This document shows positions 28,601-40,200 of a DNA stretch of 42,896 nucleotides, in pieces. The stretch is from Planctomycetaceae bacterium. Its GTDB lineage: Bacteria > Planctomycetota > Planctomycetia > Planctomycetales > Planctomycetaceae. A program made the position numbers and the translations under genes. Each line of letters begins with the position of its first letter. The first letter of the stretch is position 1. The notes beneath the pieces are model-generated. The model saw only the letters and a program-made list of their open reading frames with translations. It was not told the DNA's origin and did not search any database. The DNA is taken from positions 1 through 42,896 of the forward strand of contig JAKFVC010000071.1 of assembly GCA_021732415.1 (NCBI GenBank), written 5' to 3'.

Positions 28601-30645
28601 CGGATGGACGGCTGTTAGCCGTGGGCGGAAAGGACGGGACGGTACGAATTCACGATCCCCTCACCGGAGAATTGAAACACAAATGGTCCGGAGGTCTCGG
28701 CGAGGTGAGGCATTTGCGGTTCAGTCCGGATGGCCAGATGTTGGTCTCGTGCGGGACCGAGAAGTGCTTGATCTGGGATTTGCAAGGCAATATCAAGCGG
28801 ACGATCACGGCGAAAAGTGGTAACTGGCGCGGCCGCCCCGTCGAATTCAGCGGCGACAGTCAGCGGCTCGCCATTAACGGTTATCATGATGCGCAAGGGA
28901 AGCGGGTCTGGCATGCCGTGACCGTCATCGATGTCGCGTCTGGGGATGTCGTCGCGACACTTCAAGGCCACACTCGCCCCGTCAATTCCATTCATTTCAC
29001 TCCTGATGGCTCTCGAATCGCTACTGGGTCGGAAGACAATCTCATCAAAATCTGGGATGTCGACAAGGCCTCGGAACTGCTTACCTTGCGCGGGCATTCG
29101 GGGGCCGTCACGGACGTCAAATTTACCCCGGATGGAGTCAAACTGGTTTCCGCGAGCACCGATGCCTCGGTCATCATCTGGGACACGGCCCCGGTCAAGG
29201 CCCCGGCGGGACTGTTTGCGGCTCAATTGCCCAAAGATGCTGGTGCACTCCTCTATCAGTTGAAGTCCAAGGTTCCGCGCTACAATGGTGGGGTCACTGA
29301 CCTTCAGGTAGAACAAGGGCAGACAATCCACCTGAGCTTTGATGGACAGTTCGACCTGAAGGACATCAGTCCGATTTTTGAACTACGCCAACTCTCCTCG
29401 CTCAACTTGCGAGACACCGGTGTTGCCGATCTGGCGCCATTAGTCTACCTGCCGTTGAAACGCTTGAACCTGCGGAACACCCGCGTGACAGACCTGCAGC
29501 CGTTACGCAGGATGCCTCTGGAACAGCTTGATCTACGAGGCACACCTGTCACAGATCTATCGCCCCTGTCAGGCCTGCCGGTGGTCCGTCTGTGGATTGA
29601 TGCGCATGTCAAATACGACGACGCGTTCGTCGCGACACTGCCAAAGCTGGAAACAATCAACGGATTACCACCCAATACATCCATTTCGAATCGGCAAACG
29701 GAACGCGTTTTGGCGGGACACGTGGGCGAAGTGCTGGGAGTTGCCTTACAGCCGAAGGGACGATTCGTGGTGTCAGGAGGCATCGACGGCACGCTGCGCC
29801 GCTGGGACATGGATCACCTCGATGTCGCACCGCTCGTCCTGCAGCACCCAGTCGCGGTGACGTGTGTCGGCTACTCACCCGATGGCCGCTGGGTTGCTTG
29901 GTGTACGGGAGACAGTCGTCAGGGGACATTGTCGGGTTCTGTCTGGATCGCTCCGGCCGACGACCTCGAGGCGAAACGAGAATTACTTCGCGACCAGGCG
30001 AGTATCGAATGTTTGACCTTTGATCACACGGGACGTCGTCTGGCCGTCGGAAGTGGCGACGGGATCGTCCGCTTGTGGGAGTCCGAATCGGGCAAGTTGA
30101 TCTCAACCTGGACGGGGCACAAAGACCAAGTGTTGACACTGGCGTTTTCTCCCGATGATCAGGTACTGGCAGCAGGAACAGGAAGTTGGTCCGATCAGCA
30201 CAAGCCTGCGGAAATCACACTGCGGGAAATCTCAACTGGGAAAGTCACCAAGACATTTGGCGAATTTGGTGCAGTCAGGTCCCTCCAATTCAGCAAGACT
30301 GCCCAACAACTGATCGCGGCGATATCTGATCAGTATCGAGGTACTCATCTGCTTGACATTGAAACGGGAGTCTCGAAATTCCAGTTCCGCGGCCATGACG
30401 GACACAGCACAGATGAGGTCATACTCAATCAGGGCAAGCTTCTCGTGACAGTCGGCGAAGACCCGAATATCGTCTTCTGGGATCTGGCCACCCAGACCAA
30501 ACTGCTTTCCTTAAGCGGCCCCTCCGGTAAATTGCTGGCCATCTCCGCGTCAGCCGACTCCCGCCTCATCACGACCGCCGGAAGTGACGGCAAAGTGCGT
30601 CTGTGGACGGTTCCCGAATCAGTTCGGCCGAACAAGGCACCGTAG
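25624..30645 (+). CDS. Membrane Ser/Thr protein kinase with WD40 propellers and a leucine-rich insert
   Basis: 1673 aa. Residues 10-45 resemble an anti-sigma-like helix pair (DEQMRQFLQGTLTGADLAYV) without the zinc ligands. The kinase domain (about 98-380) has GRGGMG, Lys129 in VALK, HRD at 237-239, DFG at 257-259 and SPE at 284-286, all intact. A membrane helix (about 403-427) is followed by a coiled coil rich in Glu, Ala and Arg (about 430-525). WD40 repeats then fill about 580-1195, several ending in VWDA/IWDT. A short leucine-rich stretch follows (about 1255-1350, LNLRDTGVADLAPL-like units), and WD40 repeats resume to the C-terminus. It probably signals from the envelope; the bound partner is unknown. 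The open frame begins at TTG 25624; GTG 25636 is an alternative, and neither has a good Shine-Dalgarno sequence. The stop codon lies inside the left end of the element at 30642. Confidence 0.9.
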   Translation: MSHSVQAKPTDEQMRQFLQGTLTGADLAYVEAYLQVHANSAQMSEVTVVADPLLMPGRESPLDKKEGSNGTVEQLMQRLTQLPSEPGAIVGTRVRYFGDFELFEELGRGGMGVVLRAKQVTLQREVALKMILAGQLASPEAVERFRSEAQAAAHLDHPNIVPIYEVGKSDNYHYFSMKLISGRSLAEMHQESCVIRPGVAADSISVGQIRARERKVANLVKLLANAIHYAHQRGVLHRDLKPSNVLVDHSGKPFITDFGLAKRLDVDTTLTASNAIVGTPSYMSPEQAAGAKGITIAADIYGLGTILYELITGRRVFTSDSALQLLKLVQNAEPTHPRAIDPRIHQDLETICLKCLQKDPEQRYANADALQQDLQRFLNGEPIVARKVSVIERLRSWCRRNPLIASLTAGVFLSLALGTGVSSYFAIKASERAESERTQRGIAERKEQEARLATAAETVAKKLAQTKGTEAEAARQLALKREQEAKDLAVREKDARGQAERHEKEARTAEAEVVKKADALRHQVYRNTLSLAYREWLSNNGPQAVSLLNGCEKEFRGWEWNYLSRLTNLHLLEMKKDPNEEFSGAAFSPDGTRIAAAGELGTVIVWNAVTGQEFFSVKFLKPANAPFTRRVGTLKYSPDGTKLLVSCPDSKVRLLDAENGKELANYPGFDWGVGNVAFSPDGRRIAACGGHEGVVHSYTTRIWDTESRELLLNLVGHSHSVNGIAFSPDGEQLASAGQDRCVRVWDLRSGRTVLELPAEASELLGVSYSSDGRRILVGGTDSMIHVWDAKTGEPLRSMPGHREMVRTIASSRDGRRYVTASVDATAAVWNADTGERLWTLQGHGWNVNSAAFSPDGRRIVTAGADRRVKVWDATSDRQFQRLTAHRGAVTAMALSRDGRYAASLVMQGGSVTNEYALWDLATGELIRCDALFGVGFDNYLPYFVLDFGPDLQLAAGGSNPGGQHECRVWDALTGRTISNFPVESHVHATALSPDGRLLAVGGKDGTVRIHDPLTGELKHKWSGGLGEVRHLRFSPDGQMLVSCGTEKCLIWDLQGNIKRTITAKSGNWRGRPVEFSGDSQRLAINGYHDAQGKRVWHAVTVIDVASGDVVATLQGHTRPVNSIHFTPDGSRIATGSEDNLIKIWDVDKASELLTLRGHSGAVTDVKFTPDGVKLVSASTDASVIIWDTAPVKAPAGLFAAQLPKDAGALLYQLKSKVPRYNGGVTDLQVEQGQTIHLSFDGQFDLKDISPIFELRQLSSLNLRDTGVADLAPLVYLPLKRLNLRNTRVTDLQPLRRMPLEQLDLRGTPVTDLSPLSGLPVVRLWIDAHVKYDDAFVATLPKLETINGLPPNTSISNRQTERVLAGHVGEVLGVALQPKGRFVVSGGIDGTLRRWDMDHLDVAPLVLQHPVAVTCVGYSPDGRWVAWCTGDSRQGTLSGSVWIAPADDLEAKRELLRDQASIECLTFDHTGRRLAVGSGDGIVRLWESESGKLISTWTGHKDQVLTLAFSPDDQVLAAGTGSWSDQHKPAEITLREISTGKVTKTFGEFGAVRSLQFSKTAQQLIAAISDQYRGTHLLDIETGVSKFQFRGHDGHSTDEVILNQGKLLVTVGEDPNIVFWDLATQTKLLSLSGPSGKLLAISASADSRLITTAGSDGKVRLWTVPESVRPNKAP

Positions 30646-30972
30646 CCTGACTCTCTGAGTGGGTCCAACTCTGGCTGTCGACAAATCAGCCGCTCGGCAC
30701 TAGCTATAGCGGTTTAACTTGACGTTTTCGTGTCCATTGGATGATTCGAGTTCATCATTGCGGTCGATGGGAGGGCGAGGCTCCCGCCGAGCCGCTTGGT
30801 CTTTCGATTCCCACCAGACTTAGCGGCTCGGCGGGAGCCTCGCCCTCCCATCAGCCCGGTCCTGCCTTCAATCGAAGACTTTAAGCCCCCTTTGACAGCA
30901 CCGGGAGCGATTCTCAGCCACGCCTCCCGCTCCGCGGTCGGCTTTTAGTCACGACTCAGAAAGTCAGGCTAC
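30642..30972. mobile_element. 331-bp MITE-like element with terminal inverted repeats
   Basis: The ends are 19-bp inverted repeats, 30642-30660 and 30954-30972, matching at 18 of 19 positions. Inside lies a perfect 31-bp palindrome. No coding frame is present. The TAG stop of the kinase gene (30643-30645) falls in the left repeat, so the element reaches the very end of that gene. No target-site duplication is obvious. It could be a non-autonomous element or a dispersed structured repeat. Confidence 0.6.
30766..30852. repeat. Perfect 31-bp inverted repeat with 25-nt loop
   Basis: The left arm (30766-30796) and right arm (30822-30852) are exact reverse complements over all 31 bases, GC-rich, with a 25-nt spacer. 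The transcript would form a very stable hairpin between the kinase and the giant RHS gene. It has no T-run right after it, so it is not a classical terminator, but it could protect or attenuate mRNA. It lies inside the element bounded by the 19-bp inverted repeats. Confidence 0.95.
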
Positions 30973-31224
30973 AGGCGAGAGTCGGGCTTCGGGCTGCTCG
31001 AATTTTTCTTTTTCACCACGACAGATCCGCACTTTCTGCTGCGTACTCTCTTCACGTCTGTGTGGAACCCCCAGAAACGGCCCCCTCGTCTACCTTCAGA
31101 CAGATTGTCGCACTCCGAAAGTCTCGGTTGTATCGATTAGACTGGTGAAAGTCGGTTTCTCGGAGTCGCGTCGGTGAATTGATCAAGACGAATCCCACCA
31201 TTGATAAATTGCAGGAAAGCGCCC
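30973..31224 (+). promoter_or_regulatory. Leader region of the second giant RHS gene
   Basis: 252 nt between the MITE-like element and the RHS start, without a gene. AGGA (31213-31216) lies eight bases before ATG 31225 and fits a ribosome binding site for that start. I could not fix a promoter. Confidence 0.4.
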
Positions 31225-34200
31225 ATGAAGATCTCAGCCTGGCTCCAAGATCTGAAATCTCGGTTGGACTGTGGGTTCTCAACCGCGTCGCGGATCAGTC
31301 GCAGCATGGTCCAGCGTCGTCCTCGGCGACTCACTCGCCAACGGCTGGCCGCACGCGTTGAAGCCTGCGAAGACCGGGTCATGCTGACAGTGGAACCGAT
31401 CACGCTGACGGATCCTCAGCATTGGGGGGACAGTGCGTCCGGCGTGTCGGGGGTGGTCAGCATCAGCGCCGACGGACAGCGGGTTGTGTTCGAGAGTGCC
31501 GCGTCGAACCTCGTGCCCAATGATTTTAACGGCACGGCGGATGTGTTCCTGTATGAGCGTGGCACCGGCCAGGTCAGCCTGATCAGCATTAATTCCGATG
31601 GCAGCGGCAGTGGGGACGAGGGAGGTTTCGGCCCCAAAATCAGTCCCGATGGACGCTACGTCGTGTTTCAGAGTGACGCTGGTGATCTCGTCACATCGCC
31701 GCCAATCAACAACGTGTTCGCGGGTCAGGTCGACGTCTATGTGCGCGATCTGGACACAGATCGGACGGTGTTGATCAGTTCGTACTTCGACGGCTCGCGC
31801 GACAGCAATAACTACAGCGACACACCGTCCATCGCGACCACGAGCGATGGTGGCTTGATGGTCGCCTGGGCCACGGTATCGGCCTTCATGACGCCCGGTG
31901 ACACGAATGGATTTCAAGACATCTTCGTCCGCAAGTTGAACTCGAATGGTACGCTGGAGCCGACGCAACGAGTCAGCGTGGGACCGGGAGGAGTTCAGGC
32001 AAATGATAATTCTTCCAATCCGGTCCTCAGTGGCAATGGCCAGGTTGTCGTGTTCGTCAGCACGGCCAACAACCTGGTACCCAACGACGACAATACCGCG
32101 CGAGACATCTTCGTGCACGACATTGCGACGGGCGTCACGGAGTTGGTCACGGTCGACACCACAGGTCTGCAGTCGGCCAACAACGAGGTTTGGACCACCG
32201 ATCACCCGATCAACTTCGACGGGTCGCGGATCGTCTTTCATAGTGCGGCCACCAATCTTTCGAGTCTGCCAACGGGAGGACAAACCCAGGTCTTTGTACG
32301 GGATCGCGTGACTGACGAGACTCGCATGGTGAGTGTCAATGCCGCCGGGACGGCCGGGATTCAGGGATATGACGCGGGAATCACCAGCAACGGCCGTTTT
32401 GTCGTCTTCACCAGCGACAACGATAACCTCGACCCGACCACGCCGGACATCAACTTTAGCACCGACATCTACCTGCGCGACTTGAACGACCAGACGACAC
32501 GGCTGGTCAGCGTCAACGCGGCGGGAACAGCGGCCGGAAATGACGATTCCGGTGCTCGGATTGGATTTGGTTTGGTGGGCTCGTTGATCTCGGCCGTTGC
32601 CAGTGACGACGGCCGGTATGTCGCTTTCCAGAGCCGCGCGAGCGACCTGACGGCCACCCTCGACACCAACGGCATGAAGGAGACATTCGTCCGGGATCGA
32701 CAACTGGGAGTCACCCGGGCTGTCGCTGTCAGTCCGACGTCAAGTGCCGGAAATGCAACGATCGATGCCTTCTTCCCCTCCGCCGTCAGTGCCGATTTTC
32801 GCTTTGTCGCGGTCGCCAGCAATGCCACGGATCTGATCAACGACGACGCGAACGGCAAACAGGACGTCTTCGTGCGCGACCTGTCGCAAGGCATCGTGGA
32901 ATTGGCCTCGCGCCGCAGTCCGTTGCTCCCGGCCGAGCAACTCGCGACAGCCGGCGGAACGTTGGCCGCCGCCACTCCGGACGGAAAATTCGTCGCGTTT
33001 ATCAGCTTCAACGCCTCTCAGTTTGATCCCGATGTCAGCAGCCATGTGGACGCAAGCTTGTTCGTCCGGAATACCCAGACTGGTGAAATCTCCGTCGCCA
33101 CGGTTCTGCCCAACGGCATCCAGGCCCCCAACGGTAGTGTTTTTCAGGCATCCTTCAGCAACGATGGCCGGTACCTTGCGTTCAACACCACGAAGGTTGG
33201 TCTGGATGCCACTTCCTCCGCGTTTGGCGGCGTCTACCTCCGCGACCTGCACACAGGAACGTCCAAACTGATCAGCCGCAATACGACCACGGGAACCACT
33301 GCGAATGCATTCAGCGGAAATAACGACGTCGTCGTCAGTCCGGATGGACGCTGGGTCGCGTTCGTCAACACTTCGACAAATCTGGTCAGCGGTGTCACAG
33401 TCTCCGGCGGGCAACCCAACCTCTATGTTTATGACCGCGTGAATGAAGAACTGCGACTGGTGACCATCGCGACGAGCGGCACGGCCAGCGGCGATGGATC
33501 GTCGCTTCAGAGCGAATATCGCCCCGTCTTCAGCGAGGATTCTTCGCGGCTGGTGTACGTCAGCAAGTCGAGCGACCTGGTGGCGGGTGTGACTGATGAC
33601 AACGGTTGGGCTGATGTTTTCGCCTACGATTTGACCGGGGCGAATGCCTTCCAAAACCGGTTGGTCAGCCAAAGTACTACCGCGAACGTGCCAGGGAACT
33701 TCATCTCGGGCGGTTCGGAAGGTCAATGGGCACCCTCGGTCAGTGCGGACGGTCGCTTTGTGGCATTTGCGTCAAATTCGACAAATATGGCCCCTGAATC
33801 AACAACCTTTGGTGTTCAAGTCTACGTTCGAGACTTGGTGAACAACACAACCCGGCTCGTGAGTTTAAACCAGTCCAATACGTCCGGCGGCAACGGTCCA
33901 TCGATGTTTCCGAAGATCAGCGCAGATGGCACCCGGGTATTATTTCAAAGTGGTTCGACAAACATCAGTCCGATCGCTGGCAATACAATCGCCCAACTTT
34001 ACGTTCGGAATCTGATCGACAATACCACGCAACTCGTCAGTGTCAGTTCCACGGGAACCTCGGGGAACCATCTCACTGGCGCTCTGTCGCAAGGCCAATC
34101 CGACCGCCCTGTTCTCAGTGCGAACGGTCGATATGTGGCCTTCAACAGCAGGGCGACAAATCTTGTCGCGGGACAAGTGCAGGTGGCGCAGTGGGACCTG

Positions 34201-37200
34201 TTTGTCCGAGACCTGGCAACGGGCATCACCGTGCTGGCGAGTGCCAATCATACCGGATTGGCGGGCGGTAATAGTCGGTCCTCGCCGAATTCGAATGCCG
34301 CGCAAGTTTACCTGACGAATGAGGGACGGGTGACTTTCGCCAGTGAAGCCAGTGACCTGTTCAATGGCGATCGCAACCTGCAGACCGATGTGTTCGCCTA
34401 CACCTACGCGGGCGGCGGACAGATCAGCGGCAAACTCTTCCGGGACGATGATGGATCGGGGGCTCAGAACGGCGCCGAACCCGGCGTGGTTTATCACACA
34501 GTATTCCTGGACGCGAACGGCAATCGCCGCTTCGATCAGGGTGAAGTCAACGTGCAGACCGACAGCAGCGGCAATTACCGATTCACAGGATTGGCGGCCG
34601 GGAGCTACACGGTTGCCACGGAGTTCGATACTGGTACTCAACCGACTGTCCCCGCCGCTCCCCACACGCGCTCCGTCACACTCGCCACAGCGACATCCAG
34701 TGTGACCGGGCAGGATTTTGGAGCTCAACCCGCGGTACTCGACCTGGCAGTTGATTCGGTGACGCTGACACCGGCGACACAACCCGGACAGCAAGTGACT
34801 GTCACCTGGATCGGAAGGAATGCCGGAGCGAATGCGATCACAACGTCGTGGCAGGATGCCGTCTATCTGTCTAAGGACGGTGAAGTGGATGAATCGGATC
34901 TGTTGCTGACAACCGTCGCGCAGATCGACTCACTCGGGGCGAATTCTGCTTACGTAGAGACAGCAACCATTACGTTGCCCGCTGTTCCTGAGGGAAGTTA
35001 TTTCATCCTGGTGCGAGCAGACCGGCGCTTCCAGATTGACGAACCGATTCGAACCAACAACCTGGCGGTGTCGTCCACAACCTTGAACCTGAACGTACCC
35101 AGCCTCTCCGTGGGCAGTGCCACGAATGTCCCGTTCGCCGCGACTCATCCCGACCACTACTTCCAGTTCACAGTCACTCCTGGTGAAGCATTGCGATTGG
35201 TTCTCAACAGTGCGGCAGCATCAGGACTGAGCGAGTTACTGATTGCCCGTGGTCGCTTACCCACGCCAGCGGATTTTGACTTTGCCGCGTCTGCGCAACA
35301 ACCGGACCAGGAACTTTTGATTCCGACAACACAAGACGGGACATACTATGTCCTGGCTCGAGCAATCGGAGGTGCCGCCGCAACAGCCAGCTTCAGTTTG
35401 ATGCCAACGCTCGTCCCATTCGGCATTGACGGCGTCGATGTCTCGATTGGCGGCAACACCGGGCGCGTGACTGTCGGCATCCAGGGGCAACGATTCAATT
35501 CAGAAACGCTCTTTCGACTTGAAGGTAACGGCACGACGATCAACACAGTATCGACGGTATTTCGGGATAGCCAAATGGTGTTTGTGACATTCGATCTGTC
35601 GGGACAACCGACTGGAGTTTTTGACGTGGTTGCAGTCAACGGCTCGACCACGGTGACGTTGCCTGCCGCGTTTACCATCTCCGAAACCCAGGAAAATCCG
35701 GTTGAAATCAACTTAATTACGCCAGGAATCATTCGGTCCGGCGCCGGGTCCACAACAGTCGTTGTGGAATACACCAACACCAGCAACGTCGATATAGCTG
35801 CCCCATTCATCGAACTGGCGAGCACATTTGCCAGACTAAGACTATCAGACGACGGTGACTATTCTGGCGACTTCGCCCAAAGTTCAATCCAGTTCCTGGG
35901 CATTTCCCAGGATGGCCCTGCGGGGATCTTGCGTGCGGGACAACGCAATCAGATGCGCGTGTTTTTGGAGCCAGCTTCGGGCATAGCGGAATTCCGGCTC
36001 GATCTAGAGGTCAGCATACTCGGGAACGACGACGAATCCATTGACTGGCAGGCAGCCAAGAGTGACCTGCGTCCTCAGGCTATGTCAACCCAGGCTTGGG
36101 ATGTGGTGTTCTCCAACTTTCTGTCGAGCGTCGGTTCCACGCCCGATCAGTTTCACGATGTCCTTGCCGAAAACGCAACTTATCTCAGCAATCTTGGCGT
36201 TCGAACGGGAAACATTGCTCGGTTGATGCAGTTCGAGTTTTCTCAATCCGCCGCGGAACTTCCCTTCTCGATCCTGGCCAGTGCTACGGATGTTGAGGTT
36301 CCGACACCAGGACTCACATTATCGATGGACCGATACTATGACGCCTCGCTCGAGGGTCGCAATCGTCCTGGCACGCTGGGATTTGGTTGGAGCAACCCCT
36401 GGGACATCACCATGAACGTGGAGTCCATATTCCAACCTGAAAGTATTGTGCGGGTCACTCAGGGAGGAATCGAACGAACCTTTTTCCGCGATACAAACGA
36501 TATTTTCACGTATCACGGAGCGCCTGGCGATCTCGCCACTGTGACTTTGAATATGAACAGCGACGTCTCTCGTGCGGTCGAGTTGCGAGAACCGGATGGA
36601 ACGCTGTTCGTCTTCAGCAGAGACATTCTCGACGGAATCCGTGCCGGTTTAGCCCGTATCGAAGATCCAGCCGGAAACCGAATCACTTTCTCGGGACGTA
36701 TCGAGCCCACCGGTCAGATTCTCGTAATAACACACACTTCGGGACCGCAACTGGAGCTGCAATTCAATCTCAATGGCAAGCTGAATCAGGTACACGAATT
36801 CATTGGCAATCAGCCAACCGATCGGGTCGTGACCTATGGATACGATACAACGTTTGAGCATCTGACAAGCGTCACAACCACGGAAGGCACGACACTGTAT
36901 AATTATGTCACGGGTCAGGGACCGGCGCGCGAGAATGCTCTCGCCTCGATCACCAGTCCCGATGGCACGCATGTTTTCTATGATTACGACGATCAGGGTC
37001 GGCTGGTCCGCGTGCGCCGTGATAATGACGTCGAAGAGGTGACTCTGGGCTATGACAGCGTCGCTGGTGTGACCTTCACAGATGCCGCTGGCTCCATGAC
37101 CATTCTCTATAACGATCTGGGACTGCCGGAACTTGTTCGCGATGCGCTTGGCCGTACGTCGCAATTCGATTACGACTCACACGGCAATCTGCTGCAGTCG

Positions 37201-40200
37201 ATTAGTCCGCTGGGGGCGACGGCCCAGTTCCGTTATGACGGGCGCGCTAATGTGATCGGTGCTACCGATCCGCTCGGCAACCAATTGTCCTACACCTACG
37301 AGACTCAGTTCAATCAACTGACCAGCCTCACCGATGCTCGCGGCAATATCACCCGCTACGAGCGTGATGCGAATGGTTCATTGGTCGCCATCACGTACGC
37401 CAATGGCAGCCGTGAGGTATTTAGCCGGGATGCCGAGGGCAGTCTGATCGAAACGGTCAATCGGCGAGGCCAGGCAACGCAGATTGTGCGCGATGCCCAA
37501 ACGGGCCTCGTTACCCGTGAGGACTTCGCTGACGGCTCGCATGTGGACTACTTGTATGATGCCGCGCGGCGACTGTTGACCGCGGCCCAGCAGATTCCCA
37601 CAGACAGCTTTCCGCTGACGCGCGTCACGACGTTCATCTACAACGACGCCGATTTTCCGGATCTGATCACACGCATCAATTCCTTTGGCGGGCGATTTCT
37701 GGAGTTCACCTACGATGATGGCGGCCGCCGCGTGCAGAGCGTCGATCAGGATGGCTTCACCGTGAAGTACACTTACGACACGGTAGGTCGCTTGTTTGAG
37801 GTGCGTGACGGCTCGGACGGGCTGATCACTCGTTACAGTTATGATGCCTTAAGCCGGATGACCCTGAAGGAGAACGGCAACGGGACATACACCACCTACG
37901 AATACGACGCAGTCGGGCAACTGTTGCACTTGGTCAATCGCGGTCCGCGACCGACTCTTGAGACGGAAGGACCCGTCAACTCGCGATTCGACTATACCTA
38001 CGACGCCGATGGACGACGGACGAGCATGGGAACTGTGGACGGAGTCACTCAGTACAAATACGACGCAGCCGGCCAACTGATTCTGGTCACTCTGCCCGAC
38101 GCACGCACCATCCAGTACGAATACGATCCCGCCGGGAACAGGACCCGCGTCATCGACAGCCTGCTCGGCACAACCGAGTACGCTGCGAATGAACTGAACC
38201 AGATCACCAGTGCCGGGGATACGACGTTCGCCTACGATGCCGACGGAAACCTGATCAGCGAGAGCGATTCGACCGGAACGACGATCTACACGTGGGACGG
38301 CCGCAATCAACTGCTGGGCGTCATCGGCCCCGATGGCACGTTTCGCTACGAGTACGACGCGTTCCTGGACCGGATCGCTGCCGACCGGAATGGAGTGCGA
38401 ACGGAGTACCTGATAGACCCCGTCGGTTTGGGAAACATCGTCGGCGAATATAGCGGGGCGGGACGAGTCAACTACGCCTATGGTTATGGACTCCTCGATC
38501 GCGTAGCGGGCGGCATTGCATCCTATTTCGACTTCGATGCACTCGGCTCGACGGTCGGCATTACGAACTCGGCTGGCACGTATGTGAACCGCTACAGCTA
38601 CCTCCCCTTCGGCGAGACCACGACTCACTCGGCAGTGCTCACCAACATCTTCCAGTTTGTCGGTGAGTATGGAGTGACAGCCGACGGTAATGGGCTGACC
38701 CACATGCGTCTGAGGAATTTCAGCACCGTCACCGGACAGTTTACTTCGGATGATCCGATTGGCTTGGCGGCAGGTGACCCGAATATTCGGCGCTACGTGT
38801 TTAACTCGCCGACGAACGGCATTGACCCGCTCGGTCTCTATGGATCCATTGGCGCGGGCGAGGTATTCACAACCTTCTTTATGGGCACGGGAACTTATGC
38901 TCAAGTGGGCGTCGCCCTCGCAGAAAAGGGACGAATTGGAGCAGAGCAGTATCGCGAAAAGGCAGTGGATCAGTTTCATAAAGCCAAGGACATAGACGAA
39001 GCTCGCAGGGCGCTCAATGAGATCGACTATGCGGATCGGAAAATCACGGACTACACCAGGAATCGAGACTACTACGTCAATCAAATAAATAATAAGCATA
39101 CTCATAAACCAAACACCGTACCGAAACAGTTTCCCGCGGCAAAGCGACGAGCGGACCTTGACAAGGCTCGAAAGAAGCGGCTGCGAGACTTCGTGCACAA
39201 TCTGCCTGGCGACCCCGCCGTAAAGGGAATCATTGAATACATCTTTTCCTTTGACCCCAACGACATCCAGGGCCCGAAAGGCTTCGGTCCGCAAAACTAC
39301 ATCCGGCGCGATTCGACGCTGCCCTACACGATTCATTTCGAGAATCTGGCCGCCGCTTCCGCACCGGCTTTGGAAGTCTTCATAACTCAACCGCTTGATG
39401 ATGACCTGGATCTGGATTCATTCGAGTTGGGCAATTTTGGATGGGGTTTATTCGAGATGGATGTTCCAGCCGGTATGCAGGCGTTTCATGAAGTTGTCGA
39501 CTGGACAAACCCGGATGGCAGCCCATTGACTGTGACCGTCGACGCGAGACTTGATAAAGCCACGCGAACTGTGACCTGGGCGTTTCGTTCCTCTGATCCC
39601 GCCACAGGTGAGTTCCCGGCAGACCCATTCGCTGGGTTCCTTCCACCGAATGACGAAGAGAATCGCGGACAAGGATTTGTGGACTATCTCGTGCGGGCGA
39701 AAACTAACGTGACTACGGGAACCGAAATCCGCGGTATCGCCACAATCATCTTCGATACCAACGATCCCATCACCACGAATCAGATCGACCCCGAAGACCC
39801 CAGTCAGGGGATTGATCACAACAAAGAGGCACTCGTCACGATTGACTCGGGAGCACCCGTCAGTCAAGTCGGCAGTTTGCCGGCGACATCGCCTCTCAGT
39901 TTTCCGGTCAGTTGGAGTGGCCAGGACGACGTGGGTGGATCGGGAATTGCGACGTACGACATCTACGTTTCGGACAATAACGGCTCCTACACCTTGTGGC
40001 TGGATGATACCGTCCTCGCAACATCCAACTTCTCGGGCGAGAACGGTCACACCTACAGGTTCTACAGCGTGGCCACCGACAACGTTGGCTTAAGTCAATC
40101 CACACCGGCTAGCGCGCAAGCCATAACGCTGGCCTTTGTCAACTCGGCCCCTGTGATTAGCGGTCAGTCCACAGTGACATACGTCAAGGGTCAACCGGCA

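Noticed and set aside
31279-32703. Long minus-strand open frame of 474 codons inside the right giant gene
   Set aside because: It is the shadow of repeated PD40 coding sequence in a GC-rich gene. The translation has no recognisable domain and the plus-strand product is clear.
38839-39252. Proven toxin domain in the RHS variable segment
   Set aside because: No catalytic motif of a known toxin family is recognised, and no immunity gene follows. Reported only as a variable cassette.
37849-39390. Minus-strand open frame of 513 codons across the RHS core and variable cassette
   Set aside because: Although it spans the unusual cassette, its translation shows no domain. The plus-strand frame continues through without a break.
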